Numbered from the stretch's first letter, positions 31,589-43,076 are shown. The stretch: DNA of 64,000 bases from Euonymus europaeus (GCA_963580455.1 OY756964.1:21240001-21304000); one strand, 5' to 3'. Numbers and translations are program-made. The notes: generated from the letters alone by a model not told the origin.

Positions 31589-31780
31589 CAAAAATGATAA
31601 AAATTTCAGTGATTTTTATCTCAAAATTATCTCAGCAATATATGTCATTCATTTATTGGGTATAATTTTTAATGGATCTCTTGTTATGATGTCATCACAC
31701 ACAATGAATGAGTGTCACACACTACTGTAATATTTTTGGGATGAAAATTATTGAGATCCTTAGTGTTGCTGATTACGATA
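31589..31780. mobile_element. MITE, copy 2 (family shared with 9556-9790)
   Basis: It starts AATGATAAAAATTTCAG with TTTTTATCTCAAAATTATC, and ends with the inverted arm AATATTTTTGGGATGAAAA and TTATTGAGATCC. The core (ATGATGTnnnnACAnCCAATGAATGAGTGTCACACAC-type sequence) matches copy 1. It lacks the internal 40-bp duplication of copy 1. Confidence 0.55.
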
Positions 31781-31965
31781 TTACCCTAAATTTGTGAGCT
31801 TAGAGAAAATAATTATTTTTTATTCTATATTTGTTCTTCTTTTTTCTTTGAAACCTACATTATGATGAAGGTATATAATGAATCTCTTTAAAAAAAATCG
31901 TATGGGCTCAAGAGATATTGAGATTGACTCCTACTGTGAACAATATCCTTATGGTCATGCTCACC

Positions 31966-32152
31966 ATTTTTTTTTTGGTCTAGACTACCCGATATTCGTA
32001 GTCAACCTCACTAGGATCAAATCCGAACCGAGCCGGTAAGGTCCACTAAGGAGGCAAAACTCTCACAACAATTTTTTTTTCATGTCAAGACTCAAACTCA
32101 AGACCTTATTTAAGAGAAACAAGCACTATGTCATTTGAACCAATCACTTGTT
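31966..32152 (-). mobile_element. tRNA-derived SINE with A tail
   Basis: Read on the minus strand: an A-box-like AGTGATTGGTTCAAATGACA, a B-box-like CTTGAGTTTGAGTCTTGAC, and an A-rich 3' end (T run at 31967-31976). The flanks GGTCATGCTCACC (31953-31965) and GGTTCATGCTCATC (32153-32166) are a diverged target duplication. It is a separate family from the SINE at 3685. Confidence 0.65.
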
Positions 32153-32299
32153 GGTTCATGCTCATCGTTTATTAAACTGTGATTCCGAATCATTAAAAAA
32201 ATGGTGAGGATACTTGAGCCAAAATCGATCGATCAATCCTATATTATTAGTACGTGATGAAAAATATTACTGAATATGTTTGTGAAGGGACTCAAACCC

Positions 32300-33152
32300 C
32301 GAGATGGCAAATGTGTTCGTATTCGTGGATTTTCGATCCGGTCAAACAGTAAAAAATCCATTGGCTGAATAATGGATATGAATATGGATAAAATCTGAAT
32401 TTTTTGAATGCATATGGATTAAGGCATATCCAATCCGAAACCCGGATCCGATCCAACTCGAACGTGCGGATATCCGATCCGATTCTACCCAACACACACA
32501 TATATATAATATAGTCCATATACAATTATGTAATTGACAATTAATTAATGTCATTAATATAATTATATACATTATAATTATCAACATAGGTATTTTTTTA
32601 TGTAATATGAATTAATTGTAATTTGTAACAACACTATATTCAATTGACTAATATTTTAAAACCCTAATTAGTAAAGTTAGTATTGAATACTAAAAACACA
32701 ATAATATAAACCATAAACTTAACAATAATATTATAAATTAACATATGGCAAATAATAGAATTTATCACCAACTTTTATGAAGATGAGGTCTATCAAACTT
32801 TATTAAAGATGTTATTCATTTTGAATTTATCAGTTGATGCAAGCATTTTGATTTGTGATGTTTTATGGACTTTAGACTTTGATTTTAGAAAACTTTCTAT
32901 GTTGCTGAATGATTTTTGATATTATTTATACTTTAAAGTTTGGTTTATATTTATAGATTCATGAAATCATGAAGTTCTAATTTGTGTCATAGGCTATGTG
33001 TCGGATGGATAAATATGATATCCATGGAGAATATCCGAAATCTGATGGATATGATATGAATTTAGATTTTTTTTATCCGTAATATATGGATATGAAAATA
33101 TTATTTTTATTTAAGATTGAATATGAATTTTGAGAAATCCGATCCGATGCCA
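32300..33152. mobile_element. hAT-like non-autonomous element with ATATCCG subterminal motifs
   Basis: The left end GAGATGGCAAATG and the right end (inverted) GATGGCATCGGATCGG share GATGGCA. Both ends are dense in GGATATnn/ATATCCG and GGATCCGATCC words on opposite strands. Flanking TCAAACCC and TCAAACCT give a 7 of 8 duplication, though the exact register is ambiguous. There is no transposase. Confidence 0.5.
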
Positions 33153-35977
33153 TCAAACCTTTCACTGATATAAAAAATATAAATTTGGGCACCTAACAAT
33201 TAGTCAAGTTGATTGTTTCTCGTTATAGATGCTTCTTTTATATATACATATATTATATTGATTATGTATTGCGGTTGTGTATGATAATATTATAAACTAG
33301 TTCGATGCCCGCGCTTTGCTGCGGGCATAATTTTTTGTGTGATGGATTTGTATTCTATAATTGACCAAATTAGAGAAGTGGGCATTTTAATTCGTAGTTG
33401 TGATTGAGCCTGGGGAAATGAATAGTAATGCATTTCCTATGCTGATACTTTCTCCACCTATGAAAATGCTGCCTGCAAAAGCCATATCAACCACTCAAAA
33501 AGACACTGCATTATTCATAATACAAGAGCAGTATCAAATACATACCCTGTTATAGAATATAGATAACAACAATTGAATTAATTAGTTTGAGTTGGGATGT
33601 GCAGTGGGGTCTGAACAACAATTGAGCAGGTAATTCATGCAGCAGATTTCACAAATTTTAGTGGTTGTTTTTCAAATAAGGATCTCAACAAAAACTAAGA
33701 AATGCTATATATTTTTTATCACCAAGGTTCGGTACAAGGGCAAATACAAATTTCAGTTTCAGTTTCAAAGAGAACGAAAGCAACATCAATTAATGGAAAA
33801 ATATTTAGAATAAAGATCATTAGTAGCAGTTTGAAACCCGTCTAGACAACATTTAATTACCAAGAAGGACTACATCTAAACAGCAAATTCCAGTTTGATT
33901 TTTTTCCCTTTTTAATTGTATGTATAAGTATGTGTGTGCGTGTACACAGGAATGAGAAAGAGCTAGACAGTTACCAGTTCAAGATTTTCATTCGTCTTGA
34001 CAGCAAATAAGAAAAATATTATTGATAATGCAAAGAAAATCAGAGAAAAGCTAGAGGTTTAACACAAATGGTAAAAATGCAGTCCATCCTTGGTTGAACT
34101 AATATAGATATGGAACTTTGCCCATTCAAGAATCACCAAGTAAGGTTTAATATGGAAAACAGTTTAAAAAAGCAAGATGGCCATAGCATTATCAACTTTT
34201 CAACATAAACAATCACCCCAAATCTGGAATTCTGTTGTGTCGAGCCATGATGAAGAAAGCATAAAACGGCAGCCAGAAGAAAGCATAAAGAATCCCGAAG
34301 CTATCTTGAAGGGTTAAATAATTAAATCAGCATGTGAAGTACATACATACATCCTCGCATGTCGAGCACATAGTACATACAAGTCTTTGTAAAATTGATT
34401 GTTGGCATGTAACCCGTCCCTGAAATAAAAGAAAAGGTAAGAAGATAAATCAAAATAATTAGATTAATTAGATTCAACTTTGGTGGAGTTTATTTTTCAG
34501 TGGTTATCTCGATAACACACATTATAATAAGCTAGAAATCATTGTTAGAAGCATTGGAAAATATTATAATAAGCATTAGTTTGAGCATATCACTTTAGCA
34601 TCTTACCAGTTTGGTATCCTTGATAATCAATCTAAAGTCTGAACAATTTCGAGCCACAGAAGCATTACAAAACTAAATTTTAACAAATCAAGTACAATAG
34701 ATAGATAGTTCCATCTAGAGAAGATGTAGATCTTATAGAAACATAAGTAAATTTTTACCAATTTCAAGGATTGAAATGTTGGTTGTACAATAAGGAATCT
34801 TCTTTAGTTGTTCTTATAATATTTGTTCTGCTTTAAAAAAACAAATCCAACTTAATGACAGCAATCATGCTTGTAAAAATAATATAGTATAAGAATAAGA
34901 ACTTTCACCTCTCTGCATCTTCTGCCTTAAGAACCCAGGAAGAAGAACAGGGTCAAAAATAACTTTTTTTTGAATTCACCAAGTAGAACCATAACAAACA
35001 GGTGCGAGGAAACTATGATTAAACAGACTGAGTAAGATCCATATCACCCGCGAGAAGAGACAATAACACTCACTTTGTACCTAGTTTTATCCAACACTAC
35101 ATGAATATAGGGTGGAATCATTTGGACGACGAAGCAGCCATGAAAGAGAAAAAAGTAAGAATACGCAGTACAGATGAAGATAGCGCTTGAAACCTTGACA
35201 GTGTACCAAACAAAGACTTGTTAAATTATCACAATCTTATGTAATTAAAATCATGACCGTTAAAAATAGTTAGAAAACTAACCTGGAAGGAGCAAAGATG
35301 CTGATCAAATGCAGGTGTCCAGTGAATTAATAGTCAGAATAAATATTGGATGTAGAGGCAAAAATGAGGAGCGATCATTCAATCATGAGACCACATATGG
35401 TCTGAACAATAAAAAAAGAAGATGAAAAGGCCAAATCTCAGATACAAAAAGCTTTAGGACGTGAATTTAAAGATAATAGAAATCACGGCATAAATGATCT
35501 TACCAGATCCCACTTCTTACCATCTATCTACCAATATAATGCACAAAAATTAAAGGTGTACCAGAGATGCATGGGTTTGAACTTCAGGTACTGGTGGAGC
35601 ATATCTGGGATCTCCTGGCTCAGCTAATCTATTTACGAATTGAGCCATTCATGAGTAATAACAAATAACAAAAAATTGGAGATTTGATATAAGTGTAAAA
35701 AAATGGCAAACTGAAGATACTATCCAAAATGTTAGAAAAAGAGTTTCAAGAGATTGTTCGTTAAAAAAGAAAGGCCAGTAGGCTAAAAAGAACTCTCATG
35801 AAAGAAATTAAACCCAAATCAAAGAATATGAGGAGCTTAACCTCAAAGTTCAAGGCCTGCATGAAAAAAATGAGATTGAGTATTATTACAAACCCAGTGA
35901 TAGTAACCTGAGTGTATCTATGGGAATCAGGCTACTGACATTCACAGAATCGATAAAGCCAATTTTCAAATGGTATT

Positions 35978-36052
35978 GACTAACCTGACAGGAAAGCCAT
36001 CTTGGAGACTCTGGAAGGTTGAGCATGCAGAAGATAATTCCACTATTTGCTG
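35978..36052 (-). pseudogene. Exon-like island, transporter-like (LPESPRWL)
   Basis: Between TTTTCAG and CAG|GTTAGT the minus strand encodes SGIIFCMLNLPESPRWLSCQ. PESPRW is the hallmark before the central loop of sugar transporters, but the rest of the exon does not match the ERD6-like exon at 23.6 kb. It may be a capture from another transporter gene or chance similarity. Confidence 0.35.
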
Positions 36053-36425
36053 AAAAATGTATGAGTAGGTTTTTTAACAAATACAACACAAATTATAGAA
36101 TTCGGATTCCAAAAACAACAAAGGAACTTCAAAAGAGGCTTTCAAAGTAGAATTCATAAATAGATTTAGGTCTAAGTTGGTGAATACCACTACTACAACA
36201 TGGTAATTGAAACCTTTGCTAAATTTCTTACACCAGCAAGTTTAAAGACACAACATCTGAATTCCACTACATGCATATTATAATTAGTATTATGAAATTG
36301 ACACCAATTCGATAATTAGAAGCAGGACTGAATAGGCCTAGCTCAAAATCCAATATGAGGAAAACTGCCCAAAGAAGGAGTCAACAATATCTTAAATATC
36401 ACAGAAAACAAAATTAAACCGAGTA

Positions 36426-36542
36426 TCTAGACGTACCTTTAAAGAGGGTGGATTTGCAGGCCTGAGAGCGCGAGTCCCGCCCGGAACTGCTTACTCGCGC
36501 GACTCTGCACTGTCCTCTCTTCCCGGAACGGCGTCGTCTAGC
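36426..36542 (+). repeat. 117-bp inverted repeat of the Helitron 5' terminus (inner copy)
   Basis: This is the near-perfect reverse complement of 39207-39323. About 100 bp of GC-rich sequence (GAGAGCGCGAGTCCCGCCCG ...) shows one mismatch; the outermost 18 bp diverge slightly (TCTAGACGTACCTTTAAA against TCTATACTTTCCTTTAAA). Like the outer copy it begins with TC after an A and stops after GTCGTCTAGC. Confidence 0.9.
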
Positions 36543-36939
36543 AACACAAGCTAATTCATGTTTGAACTCTAATTGCAACATAAGAATGATAACTTACATT
36601 CTGCGAAATTGATCATCAACTGCCCTGGAGAGCAGAATATCTTGTGGTCAAGGAGCTTGATAAGCCAAATCTCGAACAGCTGGTTTCACTGACTGTCAAG
36701 TTTAACATAACATTTTTTGAATGCAATCAAGTTTAACATATTACGTACATAACAAAATTCACAGATGATAAAAGTGAAACAGCAGCTTAAGCAGAATAGA
36801 TGGGCATGTGAACATATCATCACTAACTATAATATTCCGTTAGTCAAACCAGCTTCATAAAACAATCAGTAAAGCATAAGCAAAGTTACTGAACAATTTT
36901 TTTAAAAAAAAACAATGAAATCCATCAAGTATGATACCA

Positions 36940-38482
36940 TTGTCACATTATAGCTACTCAAGCTTTGCTTTTTGTCATAAGGCCATTCCAATGAATCATT
37001 ACGGTGCAGATAGCCCAACCCGTTTGTTTGCTGTGTGTGTTTTCTGTCTAATTCATTGATCTTCTGTTGTACTACTGGCTTCAAATCCTCGAGCTCACTC
37101 AAGGCATTCAGCAATTTCTACAACAATAATATAAATTCAAATGAACCCACACCTTGAAACAATATATAGTTTCCATTAAAAAATCAAAAATTAATTAAAG
37201 TTACCTTTTTCAAATAAACCTTTTTGCTTAGTAAAGATGACCCGTAATCTCGATGACGTGGTATTGTCTCCGAAATTAAACTGAAAGCAAAACAAGATAA
37301 GGAGTGTCAAGTCATTCCTTTTCGTGGGGAAAAATGAGGCACATTGAAAGGAAGTTTATACTGTCCAAATTCCATGCAAACTGCGCTTTCATATGAATCA
37401 GCCAAAATTCTAACTTAGATAATCAGTTGAAAGATATGAAAAACAGTTACTTTGATTCATACCTTGAAAACCTCAAAAGCATGACGTATAAATCAATGAT
37501 ATTCTTTGCACTTCTAAATATGTCAGCCTGTAGGGTAAAAAGTTTATCAGTCACTAAATAGTCATTCAAAATAGGAGATTGATTAAGTAACATGGAAAAG
37601 TTGTTTAATTGATAACTCAAGTAAGATTACACAGCAAAAATAGAACCCAAAGGAACAACTCAGAATTCATAACCAGCCCTAAGACATCATTTTTTTTGGA
37701 AAGTATTTTTAAAAAAGAAATCCAAATCAAAAACTAAGAAGAAAATATGCATATCAAGAGCAATACTAATACATATCAACATGAGAACAAAATAAATTTG
37801 GCTACTAAGAACATATTTAATTGCAGTGTGGAAGAAGCAATTCAAGAATCTTACTTTAAGCAAATTTTAGAGCATCCCATTAACACTCGCAGGATAATTC
37901 CTAATATCCATTGACTAATTACACTTAGAATCCATTAACCATCATTCTGCAAAATGCATCAGGTATCTCAAAATATGATAAAAGATCTTAGCATCACTTG
38001 CCACATTGTTTTAGTCAGCCATCTCCGAAGGGATTATATTCACGGAAACAAGACAAATCAACCATGAATTTGATAAATTATACAGTCTCAGCTGATGCCT
38101 TGCAATCCTTCCTTTTTTTCTTTCTTTGAATTGGAAAAAAACAAGTATTGCAGGGCAACAAGCGATCCATACCTTGTTAAAGAAACATGACTCTCCTTCA
38201 CTTCACCTCTAAATCAAAGACTCGATCACAACCAATCGTACTGGGTGCACTGGAAACAGTATGAGCTCAAATTTTGGTAAAACAAAAATACAAAATTGCA
38301 CATTCACGTTAAAACCCTAGTCAAGACTGACAATTTCAGGCACAAATAAAAGATAAAGAAACGGTAACCTGTCTGAGAATATTATCAGCAATCCTATAGT
38401 AGACTCGGAGAGAGATCCGATGATCGACATCGAGTTTCTGAGCACTCACGGCGATATTGATCTTATCCGAAGAAGACCTCAT
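36940..38482 (-). pseudogene. Captured 5' part of an AMSH1-like deubiquitinase gene (exons 1-4)
   Basis: Four exons with introns are readable on the minus strand: 38482-38369 (MRSSSDKINIAV ... RISLRVYYRIADNILRQ), 37527-37463 (ADIFRSAKNIIDLYVMLLRF), about 37282-37205 (LISETIPRHRDYGSSLLS) and about 37121-36940 (LLNALSELEDLKPVVQQ ... NVTM). Together they match the N-terminal MIT-like region of plant AMSH1/AMSH3, endosomal K63-ubiquitin proteases that act with ESCRT-III. The catalytic MPN+/JAMM domain is absent: after the GTATCA donor there is no further AMSH exon before the inner repeat. An upstream in-frame ATG at 38605 could add 41 residues. Splice sites are intact, so a truncated transcript is possible, but it could not be a peptidase. 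Confidence 0.8.
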
Positions 38483-39206
38483 CGATCGTGGCTTGAGCTT
38501 TCCTCCTTCTACTTTCTCATCAGCCATAATAGCATCATTATGTTCCTTTTCCGGTCGGTGAAGCTGGCGCACCCTGGGGTTGATTGCCTGGAGCAAAGTC
38601 CCCAAGGAGGGGTCGTCAATGGAGGAAGGAGCATGTAGTGATCAAAAGATGCAAAGAGAAATGGATTATTGGGAAATCATGACGGGATTTGATTTGTAAT
38701 GAAAGTTATTAAAGCCACCAAAGAACATAAGCAATAACAGAGCAATAAAGTTGGGCACAAACCAAAGTGTTCGTGGAAGTCCTCAAACACTAGCGTTTCC
38801 AGCTACTTTAGACAATTGGTAAACTGAGGTTTTTTGCAGACGAAAGTGAGCGAGCAACTCGTATTCGGTCGTCCAAGATCCAATTAACCAAGCTTAGCAA
38901 ACCAAAACCAGCAAGAGGAAGAAATCGGAGGGCAAACTTTTTTATAAAAACTCACCTAGTCATCTGGGTGTTTGTGTATAGCATAAATTGGAGGACTAAG
39001 GGTAGGGCAGGACGAAAGACCCCAATAACCCGTGCATATGTGGAAGGAACACAGCTGAAGAAGGAATCGGGAGGCGGACGGAAAAGAAACTCGGGCCTGT
39101 GAAGCAGAGATCGAAGTGAGCAAGGCGTCCACGGGGCAAATTTAGGTCATATAAGAGTCGGTGGTAGGTCGACGTATACGGCGTCGTTTTGCGTATTAAG
39201 TGAGGG

Positions 39207-39323
39207 GCTAGACGACGCCGTTCCGGGAAGAGAGGACAGTGCAGAGTCGCGCGAGTAAGCAGTTCCGGGCGGGACTCGCGCTCTCAGGCCTGCAAATCCA
39301 CCCGCTTTAAAGGAAAGTATAGA
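39207..39323 (-). repeat. 117-bp inverted repeat, outer copy forming the Helitron 5' terminus
   Basis: See 36426-36542. In this copy the sequence is the actual 5' end of the Helitron. The two copies bracket the AMSH1-like fragment in opposite orientation, 2.7 kb apart. Confidence 0.9.
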
Positions 39324-39651
39324 TGTCACATGACTCATGCATCATAGATTCATAGAACATAAAATTAAATTAGTAAATAAATTTAATTATACTAGTAGTT
39401 AAATAATTCATACCAATATATTATAACGGTATCTAACCATTTAAATAAAAATATATTAGAGGTTCAATGGTAAACAAATACGTGGGGTATATAGTATTTT
39501 AAACGATTTTAAATTAATATTAGTATATAATATCTTGAATGGAAATAATTTTGGGTGGTGCTAAATAGCCCAAATTTTTGTAGCTCAACGTTAACTCAAG
39601 TATACATGGCATGTTTCGTAAGTGTATGACATAGAAAAATAAAATATTTTA

Positions 39652-40394
39652 GGGTAAAGGGTATAGAGCCCCCTAAAGTATGGCCTAATTGAAAGAAAAA
39701 AAATCTCAAATTATGAAAAACTGGATATAACTCCTCAGACGTTTGTTAACCGTCTGAGATGACGGTCAACTTGCGTAAATGTGATTAAGCTGCAGGAATA
39801 ACTGTCTATATTATAGGGGGTAAATGCTATTAGACTAAACTATAGGGGTGTATTGACAATGACAATAACAATAACAGTGAGACTAAACTAACAGTCAAAG
39901 TCAGCATACAACATGTCCAAAATACATCTAGAATTACTTCATGTCCCATTGTTGGTGTTGGCATGAATAAGGGTGCAGTATTCTCTGGTGGACTGTGAAG
40001 ATGAATATGTGGAGGTGAACCTGGTGGCGGACTGCCTGGAGGTGGACTGACATGATGAATCTGTGGAGGTGAAACCAATGATGGACTGCTTGGTGTAGGA
40101 TCAACAACCTGTGATAAAGCCTCTGTCTCTCCATGATCAACAAAATATGATAGAATATGATCAATGAAAACATATATTTTGCAAGTCAATACCTTTTGTT
40201 GGTCTGAAATGAAGGTCCAAGTCTTGTTATTTCCAATGTCGTTGAACAATAACTCCAAGAACCACTCCCAATTCTTATTGTTTTCCACATCAACCTCGTA
40301 CCTGGTGGCTAACTGGGGGGGTTATATCCAGTTTTTCATAATTTGGGGTTTTTTTAATTAGGCCATACTTTAGGGGGCTCTGTACCTTTTACCC
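39652..40394. mobile_element. MULE (Mutator-like element), 743 bp
   Basis: Terminal inverted repeats of about 80 bp (GGGTAAAGGGTATAGAGCC ... and inverted GGGTAAAAGGTACAGAGCC ..., both continuing through CCCTAAAGTATGGCCTAATT) are bounded by the identical 9-mers AATATTTTA at 39643-39651 and 40395-40403. A 9-bp duplication with long TIRs is diagnostic of Mutator. The interior keeps a short piece of mudrA transposase and a proline-rich segment. Confidence 0.9.
39906..40305 (-). pseudogene. mudrA-type transposase fragment with proline-rich tail
   Basis: The minus strand reads NNKNWEWFLELLFNDIG and TWTFISDQQKVL, the MULE transposase core block W.WFL..L..D ... SDQQKGL. It is followed, after a break, by a segment of PPxGSPP and SPPHIHLHSPP repeats as found at the C-terminus of some MULE transposases. 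Most of the transposase, including other catalytic parts, is missing. Confidence 0.7.
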
Positions 40395-40529
40395 AATATT
40401 TTATTTGAAAACTCACAACATTTTTTTTTCTTAAACAAAATTTTAAAACACTTTATCTCTTAAAATACATATTAGATTTCGAAAAAAATTACATATCCAG
40501 AATCAACAAGTAAAAATATATCCAACAAG

Positions 40530-40834
40530 ATTCATCATCGATAGGTTTTATTCAGTTATTTTTAATTACATTGTTTTTAATTATATTGTTTTTTATACTA
40601 ATATGTGGATTACGTATGTTTCAGTGTTTATTTATAGGTACAGATATGAGCTCGTATATTGATGTTCATACTATAACCTAAACATCAACAAGATCCATTA
40701 TCAATAGGTTTTATTCAGTCATTTTTAATTACATTATATTTTTTTTACTAATATGTGGATTACGTAGGTTTCAGTGTTTATTTATAGGTACTGATATGAG
40801 CTCGTATATCTCTGTTCATACTATAACCTAAACA
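40530..40834. repeat. Tandem duplication, about 155-bp unit
   Basis: Segments 40530-40680 and 40688-40834 are close copies: both contain ATAGGTTTTATTCAG, ACTAATATGTGGATTACGTA and TTTCAGTGTTTATTTATAGG, then GATATGAGCTCGTATAT and CATACTATAACCTAAAC. Confidence 0.85.
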
Positions 40835-41105
40835 AAAAGTGTTAAACCCTAAGGAGAATGAATTTGCTAAACCCTAATGGACTTGTATATCGGATTTTCA
40901 TGTTGTAACCTAAACAATAAGTGTTATAAACCCCAAAGGGAACGAATTCACTAAACCCTAATGGGCTCGTGTATTGAATTTTCATGTTGTAACTTAAAAT
41001 ACTCGGATTCACTACTAAAATCCTAGATATTCTACGTGTTAAACTCTAGGGTCCTAACTACTAAACCTTAACGGGTTTGGGTACCCAACATAATTTCAAT
41101 AAAAT
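40835..41105. repeat. Partial copy of repeat family R1 (copy C)
   Basis: This shares the AAACCCTAAnGG, CTCGGATTCACTACTAAAATC and GGGTCCTAACTACTAAAC modules with copies A and B, but not their flanking parts. Confidence 0.5.
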
Positions 41106-42074
41106 GTAAAAAATAACAAATATATATTCTACTATTATAGTGTAATAAAATTTCAGCTTGAATAGACATTTTTTACATCATATATATGAATTACATTGTT
41201 TTTAAAAATAATGTAATTGAAAAAACACAATAAAAACTATTAACAATGGGTCTCATTAGAAAGATTTTTACGCGTTGAATTCGAATATATAATTTTTTTT
41301 TGAAATCTAACATATATTTTGAGAGATAAAATGTTTTAAAATTTCGTTTATGAAAAAATAAATAAAAAATGTGTTTAATTAATTTTTGAAAAAGTCCAAC
41401 ATGACCCACCTACATGGAGTATCATGTAAACTTGAGTTAAGTTTGACTACTAAAAGTTGTGTTCTCTAAAATTTTTGATAATTTTAATATTCTTTAATCA
41501 GAAAAGAAGAATATACGATATGTTGCTATTTAAGGGTGAATAAATGTGGCACCCACTTCTCAATTGTATCAATTTTCTTAATTTATAGAAGTCTTTTTAA
41601 ACCTTTGTTTGGGTGTTAATTTCTTAAAAAATATTACACATTTAAATAGGTTTAATGCTTTACATTAGTGTTATTAGAGAACCCAATAACCAACATACAG
41701 ATCATTATGTTGGTACTAATTTTGTTAAATACAACCTCATGTGTTAAATTCACTCCAATATCAATTTGCAATGTATGAATTTTTATAAATACACTTGTAT
41801 TTAACAAAAATCAATACTTCTATGATGATTTATTATAAAATTTCTCATAACTAGTAAAATTTAATGATATAATTGTGATTGGCAGCCTTAACATGAAAAT
41901 GTATTCATATGTATGTATATATATACGACTCTTTGAAGTAAGAATCAAATACTAGTAATTTAGTTCTTCGATGATGTGTGGGTTAACATCAACTTTATCA
42001 AAGGAGGGGATAATATATGAAGAACAAAAAAGAGCAATATTATGGTCACTGGTTAGTTGAGATAATTTGATAAC
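41106..42074. other. AT-rich intergenic sequence
   Basis: No gene or classifiable element is visible. Confidence 0.3.
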
Positions 42075-42336
42075 GAAGCCGAGAATTGTCCACTTTTAAT
42101 TGTCCACTTCAATTTTAAGAAATTATATAACTCTTCTTTAATTTGACATTTGTACCCTCATTGAAATAATTAAAAGCTAATTAATGTGCATAATTATTGA
42201 ACTTTTCAATTTAAGAATAAATAAGGATAAGATGAGAAAAAATTGATAAAATTAATTTTAATATTAGAAATGGGTATGTATTTTTGGATATCCCAAAAAG
42301 AAATAGTAGACAATTAAAATGAGAGGGAGTGAGTAC
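42075..42336. mobile_element. Stowaway-like MITE, 5' end degraded
   Basis: The right end reads GACAATTAAAATGAGAGGGA, the typical terminus of the Mariner/Stowaway-type family whose other end starts with a CTCCCTC run and an AATTGTC word. A left partner GAATTGTCCACTTTTAATTG lies near 42080. Related pieces occur at 47266-47330 and 52600-52771. Confidence 0.5.
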
Positions 42337-43076
42337 ATTTCAGTCATTTTGTAAAAAGTACATTATTATTTAAAATATTAAAAAAAAATTATGGTGTTGT
42401 ATTTAACAAAAATAAAGATGTATTTAATGTCCCCATTTAACAAATAAGAAAATAATTTTTACTTTCTTTATTTATACCTACTCCAAATATAGATATGATT
42501 GATTTATCTGCAGATATAGTGTTTTTTAGTTTGTATATTATTAGGATAATCAAGGAAATTAGATTAAGTTAATGTCCTTCTCTGAATGACCAAAAAAAAG
42601 AAAACAGAAACATCAGTGAGGATTAAAACACAAAATCCAAAAACTTTCTGTAGGAAAGCAACAGTCCTCCATAACGTTCACTAACCCTCTCTCTCCATCT
42701 TTGTGTGCGTTAAAGGCAGAGAGCAGAACTCGCAGCGGAGCTTTCAACATCTGGCAGCAATGCAGCAGAGGAGACCAACGATTCCCACGGAGACTCATGT
42801 GAGAAAGAAAGAGAGAGATAAGAGACAGAGAGGGGTAGGTGAGTGGGAACGAATGCTAAATGCAACCTTTTCCATATATAGATGTCAGGATTAACTTTTT
42901 CAGTTTTTCCTAATAATAATCACCCAACAAATTAAAATGTCAAACAAAATCCCTGGTGAAATGATATACAGAAACGCAAGCTAGTTTTTTTCCTTGTTTG
43001 GGGTAGCAAACGAATAAGAGCACTGATTTGATTTGTCCTCACACATTGTGTTCTTCTTCTATTGTGAAGAGTGCCC
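42337..43076. other. Promoter and 5' untranslated region of the RBK-like kinase gene
   Basis: The last 350 bp before the start codon contain GA-rich stretches (GAGAAAGAAAGAGAGAGATA at about 42801) and CTCT-rich stretches typical of plant core promoters and leaders. No TATA box could be assigned with confidence. Confidence 0.35.

Larger units (their letters stand above)
33297..39323 (-). mobile_element. Non-autonomous Helitron (6,027 bp) carrying captured gene fragments
   Basis: On the minus strand the 5' end is A|TCTATACTTTCC (first base 39323) and the 3' end is a hairpin (ATGCCCGC, loop AGCAAAGC, GCGGGCAT) followed by CGAACTAG|T (last base 33297). A TC start, a CTAG end with a subterminal hairpin and insertion between host A and T without duplication are the Helitron diagnostic set. 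No Rep/helicase frame is present. The element contains exons 1-4 of an AMSH1-like gene in sense orientation, further exon-like islands toward its 3' end, and an inverted copy of its own 117-bp 5' terminus. Confidence 0.8.

Noticed and set aside
36426..39323. Pack-MULE interpretation of the AMSH1 fragment between inverted repeats
   Set aside because: I found no direct 8-11 bp duplication at the outer edges, while the outer edge fits an A|TC Helitron start paired with a hairpin-CTAG|T end at 33297. Kept as an alternative in the findings.
39147..39338. 63-codon minus-strand frame across the 117-bp GC-rich repeat
   Set aside because: It crosses the Helitron border into flanking DNA and its residues do not match a known family; the GC-rich repeat explains the lack of stops.
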